From contig QFQW01000122.1 of NCBI GenBank assembly GCA_003248755.1, positions 1-7,105 on the forward strand: 7,105 nucleotides of DNA. Direction: 5' to 3'. Shown here in pieces: positions 6,687 to 7,105 of this stretch. The position numbers and the translations under genes were made by a program. The stretch's first letter is position 1. Each line of letters starts with the position of its first letter. The notes beneath the pieces are model-generated. The model was not told the origin of the DNA, did not search any database, and saw nothing but the letters and a program-made list of their open reading frames with translations. The DNA is from Chryseobacterium sp. (GTDB lineage Bacteria > Bacteroidota > Bacteroidia > Flavobacteriales > Weeksellaceae).

Positions 6687-6706
6687 GTTAAAATTGGTTA
6701 AAATTT
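6687..6706. repeat. Tandem 10-base direct repeat upstream of the regulator promoter
   Basis: GTTAAAATTG (6687-6696) is followed immediately by GTTAAAATTT (6697-6706), with nine of ten bases identical and in phase with one helical turn. It lies just beyond the expected -33 region of the XRE gene. It could be a regulator binding site, but in such AT-rich DNA chance is a serious alternative. Confidence 0.4.
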
Positions 6707-7074
6707 TGTAGAAAACTTATTTTATTGAACTACTCGTTACGGATTCTTAGCATTGCTGTAATTTTTCTTTTCGCAGGATTTATTATATTATGAAAAAGTA
6801 TAAGTTTACTTTCACTTTTACTACTAGCCTATTCTATAACGAGTTCTTATCATATTCAGAAAAGAAGTAGCTAATGACTTGGTTGATATTTGTCATTATT
6901 TTGTTGATTTACCAATTACTGATTTGTAATTCTAAGTAAATAGTGAATGTTTTTTTACATTATATTTCTTATCATCTTTATTGTTGTTTGGATAATGGTA
7001 AAAGAATAAAAGATGACTTTATATACTATTATTTTTTGAGAAGTACGATTATTCCAAAATGGAATAGGAAATTA
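6707..7074. other. AT-rich region without a convincing gene
   Basis: No open frame of credible length, RNA gene or mobile element was seen on either strand. A plus-strand frame (6692-6874) reads as two hydrophobic stretches, RILSIAVIFLFAGFIIL and SISLLSLLLLAYSITSSY, separated by a TGA at 6791-6793 and ended by TAA at 6872-6874. It has no ATG. A 26-codon frame from ATG 6790 to TAG 6870 and an open frame from GTG 6943 to the window end look compositionally random. A 7-bp inverted repeat with a 3-base loop (TATTCCA at 7050-7056, TGGAATA at 7060-7066) lies near the right edge and could end a minus-strand transcript, though it has no T-tract. Confidence 0.5.
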
Positions 7075-7105
7075 TCAATTTTCTTTCAAAATTTGTTCTA
7101 CAGTT
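7075..7105 (-). CDS. Possible C-terminal end of a minus-strand gene (rest outside window)
   Basis: Read from the right edge on the minus strand, one frame gives T-V-E-Q-I-L-K-E-N followed by TGA (7077-7075). The composition looks like a real protein tail, and the small inverted repeat at 7050-7066 lies just downstream. Only nine residues are visible, so this may be chance, and no family can be assigned. If real, the gene would be upstream of and co-oriented with the XRE regulator. Confidence 0.25.
   Translation of the reverse strand, partial: TVEQILKEN

Noticed and set aside
6943..7105. Plus-strand frame from GTG 6943 running off the window
   Set aside because: It is rich in Phe/Tyr/Ile with no recognisable pattern, as expected from random AT-rich DNA, and it overlaps the more protein-like minus-strand tail.

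Overview
The window looks like chromosome of a low-GC member of the Bacteroidota, most likely the family Weeksellaceae (Chryseobacterium or a close relative). Three things point there. No Shine-Dalgarno sequences precede the starts. Promoter-like sites fit the Bacteroidota pattern (TTG, about 19 bases, TAnnTTTG), with a textbook example before the trigger factor gene. The protein families are also typical: a TonB-dependent receptor with a partner lipoprotein, and secreted proteins ending in the flavobacterial 'GFV-x-R ... EGMMVYNT ... CLQxNTDG-x-GW' module. The genus is an inference from protein style; no marker gene is present.

Left part (1-2368): the C-terminal two thirds or so of a TonB-dependent outer-membrane receptor, cut by the window edge, is followed after 42 bases by a small lipoprotein. 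The lipoprotein has an export-signal-like stretch after its lipid-carrying cysteine, so it may sit on the cell surface. The two appear to be one transcription unit closed by a perfect 15-bp hairpin terminator. They probably work together in uptake of a metal or other small ligand, but the substrate is not shown.

Middle part (2369-4854): a two-gene unit of secreted proteins. The first (582 aa) has a signal peptide, about ten coils of a roughly 20-residue Asn/Gly repeat (predicted beta-solenoid), an Ig/cadherin-like domain and a C-terminal module. The second (170 aa) is a signal peptide plus two diverged copies of that same module. Neither has a recognisable type IX secretion tail. A surface or matrix role is inferred.

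Right part (4868-7105): the trigger factor chaperone gene (tig) has its own strong promoter and terminator. A small XRE-family regulator lies convergent to it on the minus strand. The spacer between them holds two hairpin-like sequences. Beyond the regulator's promoter, about 450 AT-rich bases hold no convincing gene. They do include a strongly hydrophobic frame broken by a TGA, and possibly the last codons of a minus-strand gene at the very edge.

No RNA gene, insertion sequence, CRISPR array or complete defence system was recognised. The most noteworthy items are the solenoid and shared-module architecture of the secreted pair, the receptor with its putative surface lipoprotein, and the repeat-rich regulator promoter.
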